This document shows positions 58,668 to 64,000 of a stretch of DNA of 64,000 nt, piece by piece. The DNA comes from Ceratorhiza oryzae-sativae (Eukaryota > Basidiomycota > Agaricomycetes > Cantharellales > Ceratobasidiaceae). Positions within the stretch are counted from its first letter, which is position 1, and every line of letters begins with the position of its first letter. The stretch covers positions 1-64,000 of the forward strand of contig JARWMV010000003.1 of the NCBI GenBank assembly GCA_030998015.1, read 5' to 3'. The translations under genes were made by a program, and so were the position numbers. The notes beneath the pieces were generated by a model that worked only from the letters and a program-made list of their open reading frames with translations, was not told the DNA's origin and did no database searches.

Positions 58668-61600
58668 CTACTCCACCCTGAGTATTTTAGCCGATACGGG
58701 CATCTGAAGCTTCCATTGCTGAACAAATCCCGGCGTCACTGAGAGTTGACCCCCTAAAAGACTAGTTTCTGTCGACCCATCGTACGCGATTCCACGCAGC
58801 AGAACATTTTGAGCAAAAGCATTGGCATGACAAACTACGTCGTTTGCAGTCCACTGGGCTGGCTTAAGAGAGCTGCCCCAATAGCATACAATCCACTCCT
58901 ATAATTCAAATGCGTCAAAGAGCCTTAATGACAAGGTTTCAAGTAATATACCATGTAGCATCTTCGGAGCGCTTTGACCGGAGCTGAGGCTAGTTGAGAC
59001 CTCCAACTCTTGCTGTAGGTATCGAGTCCCCAGTGAGAGTTTTTGTGCTCTCGTAAGCCGGGAATTCGAAGCGAATCGATGATTGACTGGCTGCTGACTC
59101 CGAGTTGGGAAGCGAACAATATGAAGCTTTGCGTGATATTCGGTATGGAAATGTGATCTTCGTCTGTGCACCACCAATTAGCCAAATTGATACAAATATG
59201 TGCTCGGTAAGACTCACATGCCTCCCTGCGGCCCGTCCATCCTATATGAATCGCCTGAGTGAACGCTAGCTCCCGCAACTGACCAGCGAGAGCTGTCAGA
59301 GAACTACAGAACACTATGCATCCTTTTGGAGATATCAAAGCTTGAATGATTGAAGCAAGGAGATCGGGCGACGGCGACAAGAAAACAAAGACAGGTTTTT
59401 GTGCAACTTGTGATATCTACAAAGGTGTTATTTCAGGGGAAGGAGGTTTTCGCACCAGGGAAAATCGACGGACCATCGAAGAAAGCGCTTGAAATACGCA
59501 TATTTCCCTCACATAGCAGATTGTACCCATACGGTTATCCCGAGATGATAGGCGACATATCGATGGAATGATGTCGAACTGATTCTCCAGAGCTACGTAT
59601 TCTTGTGAAAAACTACTCGATCGAGGGTTGTTCGAGATGGGCGCTTGAGCCTCTCTATAAAGATATCGATAATTAGTACTCCATTTGTGTTACAAATAAG
59701 TACAGATATACTTGCTTTAACTACTGACAGGCCTCATTTGGACCTCTGGCTCGGGAGAAGGTCGGACCGGTTGATGACCATCAAGCTTCTCTGGGGCTAC
59801 GATATTCAATAAACCAAGTTCCGCGGCTTTTTGAAGACCGTGGCTTTCGACAAATCCAGCCCACAAGGCTGGCAATGCGGTCTGCGAAAGGTTAGTCGCT
59901 GGCGCTTCCGTTTTGTATTTCAACGATTTGAGCAGGTAGTCATTCGCTCGAATTGCAAACGCAATTGGTGTCCAGGACGCAACTCTCCGATGACCGTGAG
60001 GGCCGTGTTCTTCAATCCATTCCTGAATGAAGCATTCAGAGCTCGGTATAGCACCTCGACGCACCCATGGCTTACTTTATAGAGTTGTTCTTTGAATTTA
60101 TTTGTCTCCTTGGCTAACACAGACTCGACTTTGGTTCGTAATGAAGGTAGAACTCTTTCCCCGTGTTCAACCTGTTCGGGATACGGAACGGAACTCCCTA
60201 AAATCTCCAGTCCCGAAGGGAAAAGATCCACATCATGCATACAGGCCACTATTATGTATTTGCGGGAGATACAACGGCTCTTTTGGGATTGATCTATATT
60301 GACATTGAAATCAGCGAGCTGCTTTGCCCAAATTATTAATATTGCTTTGCTTACAATTGCTGTCACTAGATGGCCACCCCACGTGGAGCACGCAAGTTGC
60401 GGCGAGCGGAGGAACTGTTTGGTCGACCACCAGGCCTTCAGGGAGCAGTGATACCCCACGTTGCTTAGATTTGAACTCGTTCATGGCGCGATTCACCTCA
60501 TTTTGGGTGGCCGCATTGACGGTTACGACTTCTGTCGCAGTTGTGCCAAGAATCTGCATGAACTCATGAGCGGGCGCTTACAGAGAGAAATACGTACTTA
60601 CCAGTCGCTTCATGAGACCTATTGCGTTGGTAGAGTATGATATATAGCAGATTACCTTATCGTGACCGCTTATTAAAGCGCATGTAGCAGGGAATATGTC
60701 AGATTCGTCGCGAAGCATGTAATGAAGGTTTTGAGGTTGCAAGCTATCGATGGATCTTTTGTTTGCTGGGATACACGAGTTACTGTTCAGCGTCCGTCGG
60801 AGATTATCTAAACATTAGAGCTACTTGGATCCCTACCAAGGGGTCATCAATAAATCCATTAGGACATGTCGTTGAAGTACTTACATGATAGACCCACCCG
60901 CGCCGCCCCGCATGTCTGGAGGAGTTGAGCCGATGTTCAATCCCGAGTTTTCTCCCTCTACTGTCACCAGCCCTTCGCGGACGGCCTGTTCTAAGCGATT
61001 TTGTTTTACAAATTGAGAAGAAAGTGGTGGGAGTCGCTGATGTGTTGCTAAGCGGTCGGTGAGTCTGAAACCGGGGATTTGTACTGTAGCGTGCCAAGAA
61101 GATACGCATTGGCACGCTTGATCAAAGTTGCAGGCGACCACGAAGATACGTGGCGTTGACCACCCCGGCTGTGAGATTCAATCCAGTCCTATGGATGAAA
61201 TATGAGTATGCCAATGACGTCGGAAGCAGCCGTAAGATCTGCATACCATATACGCCTTTTCCTTGACACCCTGAGCGACACTTGAAAGAGATATTTGAAG
61301 GCGTGGTTTCACACTCGTGAGGGCCTGCTTAAAGGACGGATCTCGTTCGTGGTCCCATGGTGTCGTGAACTTCAAGACCTCAGCACACGCCGGATATACG
61401 GGCTCGTCTTCTGCACATGCAACGAAAACAGATTTCAAGTTTTCTTGAAACCCGGTTTGTGTCTTATCTATTTCAAGTATTTAGATTATGCCAGGAGAGG
61501 AGTGAGGATACTCACACCACTCTGCATCGCGCGGCCATTCGGCGTGAATAATACAGAACCGTTCAGTGTTTTTGGGAGCGACTTTTGAGTTGAACGTTTC

Positions 61601-62434
61601 GTGAAACAACATGATGGCTTTCTTCTGACTATCGAACATAGTAAAGATTCGCTCTGAAGGCGATTGTGGCGTGATTAAGTATACAAACGTTCTGGCGACG
61701 TCCTTGATCTATTGGATATTAATTTCAATGGATTCATATGAGCTATAACGGCCTTACTATCTTCTGATACAGAGTAAGCAAGCGCATAGGATACTGCATA
61801 TAGCAGAAAACCTTGTCAAACCGTTGAGAAAGTGCACAAACGGTAATAATAACATCAGCCTCGCTTGAGACAAGTATGCGCTTTCGATAATACGGCGGCC
61901 CGACATCCAGTACATTAGGAGGCAAAGATTTATCTGTAGAGTAGTATCTGTGGCCTTTGGTTGTACGTGGGCATCTTGAGCGGAGCTTTCGATGCTGGGA
62001 ACCTTTAGATTGGAGATCATTTCCTCTTGCTGTCGCCTTAGTAGGGCATAAACATAATCCTCGTCTTCGTCTATCACAGGCGTTCAATCAGGCTATTCGC
62101 ATAGCTATGAGAGACAGTTCTTACCGGGAAGGTAATAGTCGTTATCTTCGATTCCAATGTTATCTTCTGTCTCTTTCTTCAGGTTGTGCCAGTTGAGTAA
62201 TTGCAGCGTCAGTCTCGAAGATTTGATGAGCGTCTGATAGAGTCGTTTCTTCTGGAATATTATTGCTACTAGACTCATTTGGCTCTACTGTTGGTACTGA
62301 AATCTTGTTCAACTCGTCGTCTTCCGGGGTTGCAGCACGAAACGCCTCTGCAGCCGAAGCCATGGCCTGAGCGGCGCTGACAAAGAAGCAGCAGCTTGAG
62401 CCAAACATTCAGCGGTTTGACGAAACTTGGACAT
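58668..62434 (-). CDS. Three-module helicase-C-lobe-like gene or tandem gene array (copies C, B, B')
   Basis: Three further copies of the module, in transcription order. Copy C (62434 to about 60880) opens MSKFRQTAECLAQAAASLS, then an acidic linker, VYALLRRQQEEMISNLK, FVYLITPQSPSERIFTMF, CIIHAEWPRDAEW and tail DWIESHS...SWSPATLIKRANAYLLGTL. Copy B (about 60830-59717) has FPATCALISGHDK, GVSLLPEGLVVDQ, CVLHVGWPSS and tail EWIEEHG...SWTPIAFAIRANDYLLKSL. Copy B' (about 59655-58668) has YVALENQFDIIPSICRLS, CIVFCSSLTALAGQL, QAIHIGWTGRR and tail EWIVCYWG...QWTANDVVCHANAFAQNVLL. Only copy C has an N-terminal region, so all three may be one gene; equally they may be separate genes. Copy C shows frame breaks near 62385, 62140 and 61060. 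Exon limits are approximate. Confidence 0.5.
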
Positions 62435-63193
62435 TCTATCAGGACTTGTCCTTCCTAAGAAGCAGTTGGGGCGATTGGATGTTTGGATGGACGATCGTCG
62501 ATTCGGAGGAGGGGTTGCGAATTTGATATCTTGCCACTCGTGTTCGAGCTGCCACGGAAAAAGCCGTTTTAGCGCCCGACCAACCAATTAGCACAAGTTT
62601 AGGGAATATCGGTTTGGCCGCTTAATTCTATGCCACATGCAGCGGTTGAACATACAATTTGCTGACCCTGTGATATCACGCTTGGCTGGAGGCTGTAAAC
62701 ACGCATATATTGCAATTATGTGAGTGGGGTTGCCTATTGCGGTGGGATGAGATTGCTGCAAGGATCGCGGCTCGCGTCGGTCCTCACGAGTTGTTGGACT
62801 ATGAGCATTGAAGGCTTGTTTCCAACCAGCACCAGCCCACGGCCAAGGCCGAGACGAGCCAAACAAATGGCGGGGTGGCGTGCGTCAACGGCTGACCAAG
62901 CGTGGGATCTGGGCTTGTCCGTGGAATTTGTCGTGATCCGCGGATGCTCGGTTTACGCCACACAGCCACAGCTGGCCAACAAGGCGGCAACAAGGACCGA
63001 CTGGACCCGCGCACGACCCGCGCCCCTGACCTGACCCATCACCTCGCCATCGCACAAGGTGGCAGACGCCAGACTTGGCAGCGACGACGACAACAGCGAC
63101 GACTGGGACTGATTGTGGCTTGTGACTCGAAGCCCCTGACTGGCCAAAACCCACCGGACCACAACAACGACGACAGCGAGCGACTAGCCGACG
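62435..63193. other. Divergent intergenic region
   Basis: Upstream of the module array (-) and the Armadillo-like gene (+). GC rises strongly from about 62750 toward the plus-strand start. Open frames here on both strands are GC shadows without motifs. Confidence 0.4.
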
Positions 63194-64000
63194 ATGAGGG
63201 AATCCAACTTTGCGTTCCCGCCGCAGAACAGGGCGTGTGTGTGCATCACCAGCCAGCTGTATGATCGCCGTGGTGAGTAATCAGCCCAGCCCCGCGATTT
63301 GGTTTTCGCCGTTTTCCACCATCTGTCCGCTATCGACCGTGGCTGACGGTCTGCACAGCACTCGACGCGACGTCGGCCCTGCCGCTCTACAACTCGCTCA
63401 CCCACCTCGTGTATCTCACCTCGACCTCGCCCCGCATCCGCGAGATCCTGACCCTGGACGGTGGCCTCGAACGCCTCGTCCGCATTCTCCGCGACTTTTG
63501 CGCCAATCCCCCGCGCAGAAGAGAGGCCGCCTGGATCTATGCCCTCTCCGCACCCGAAGACTCGCCCAACACACTCGAGCACCGGCCCAGCCCCGTCGCG
63601 TTTGACGCAGGCGACGAGCCAGACAGCACCTTCTTCCTCGAGTCCTCGTCCCGTGCCGAGCTCGAAAAGGCCCAGCAACTCACAAAGTTTAGGTTCGGCG
63701 CCCAGCGCGCACAGGAACATGCGCCCCGAGAGCCACATGCTGCCGCGTACTCGGTGCCCTATATCCCAACTCCCGGCACCCCCTTCCCCTATGCTATTGA
63801 TCCCCTTGCCTCTCGCACGTTCAGTCTAGCCTTTCAGAGTGTAGTCAACATTGGGGTGCGTGGCTCGGAACACATCCGTCGCCGTGTTGTCCAGGCTGGT
63901 GCACTCGGCGTCGTCAGCTGTATCCTTGCCGTGTGGCTCAAGGGAAAGGGCTTTGCGATCGGTGGGTATCCACTATTTCTTTCCCACCCAGTCGGCATAC
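63194..64000 (+). CDS. Armadillo-like conserved fungal protein, 5' part only
   Basis: The ATG at 63194 opens MRESNFAFPPQNRACVC. An intron (about 63271-63358) leads to ALDATSALPLYNSLTHLVYL, STSPRIREILTLDGGLERLV, an acidic insert (DAGDEPDSTFFLESSS), FQSVVNIGVRGSEHIRRRVV and QAGALGVVSCILAVWLKGKG, then a donor at about 63961. The helical, Leu-rich repeats with the VVNIGVRGSE block look like an Armadillo-type fold widely conserved in fungi, but I cannot name the orthologue. No defect is seen. The gene runs off the window. Confidence 0.65.

Overview
This window looks like nuclear DNA of an intron-rich filamentous basidiomycete. Most genes carry many short introns (about 45-60 bp). The gene content (cellobiose-dehydrogenase-type GMC oxidoreductase, GH71 alpha-1,3-glucanase, UDP-glycosyltransferase, DUF6535-type membrane protein, CHAT fragment, degenerate RecQ-like helicase) fits an Agaricomycete of the Rhizoctonia/Ceratobasidium type. 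That assignment is inference from family content; no rRNA or marker gene is present.

Layout: 0.8-2.6 kb decayed RecQ-like helicase (+). 3.2-5.4 kb secreted CDH-type flavin dehydrogenase without a cytochrome domain (-). 6.5-8.2 kb TVP38 Golgi membrane protein (+). 8.6-15.6 kb transposon graveyard with almost no CpG: an inverted-repeat MITE-like element, three solo LTRs each with a perfect 5-bp target duplication, and a broken hAT transposon whose left subterminal repeats still keep their CpGs. 16.1-17.7 kb intact GH71 glucanase (+). 19.7-22.6 kb cystathionine beta-lyase reading without a stop into mevalonate kinase (+). 22.8-23.2 kb CHAT remnant. 24.6-27.9 kb divergent pair, Sqt1/AAMP-like WD40 protein (-) and an ER protein disulfide isomerase ending in KEEL (+). 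29.0-29.4 kb small orphan protein.

31.9-37.2 kb holds the most unusual locus: two adjacent, same-strand, nearly intronless multidomain genes. One joins a SAM methyltransferase to a GT8 glycosyltransferase. The other joins a GDP-mannose-3,5-epimerase-like enzyme to a second glycosyltransferase-like domain, a GT2 domain and C-terminal membrane segments. Together they could supply a sugar nucleotide, transfer sugars and methylate a glycan or glycoconjugate.

41.9-43.8 kb intact UDP-glycosyltransferase (+). 45.5-46.5 kb orphan gene (+). 48.2-49.4 kb very GC-rich low-complexity gene (-). 50.5-53.6 kb DUF6535-type membrane protein (-) with two apparent one-base frameshifts. 54.7-56.0 kb truncated BBE-like FAD oxidase (-). 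56.0-62.4 kb four tandem copies (-) of a module resembling a degenerate SF2-helicase C-terminal lobe followed by a conserved Trp-rich tail. 63.2 kb to the end: start of a conserved Armadillo-like gene (+).

Several otherwise healthy genes carry single-base frame breaks, some in homopolymer runs, so some breaks may be assembly errors rather than true gene death.
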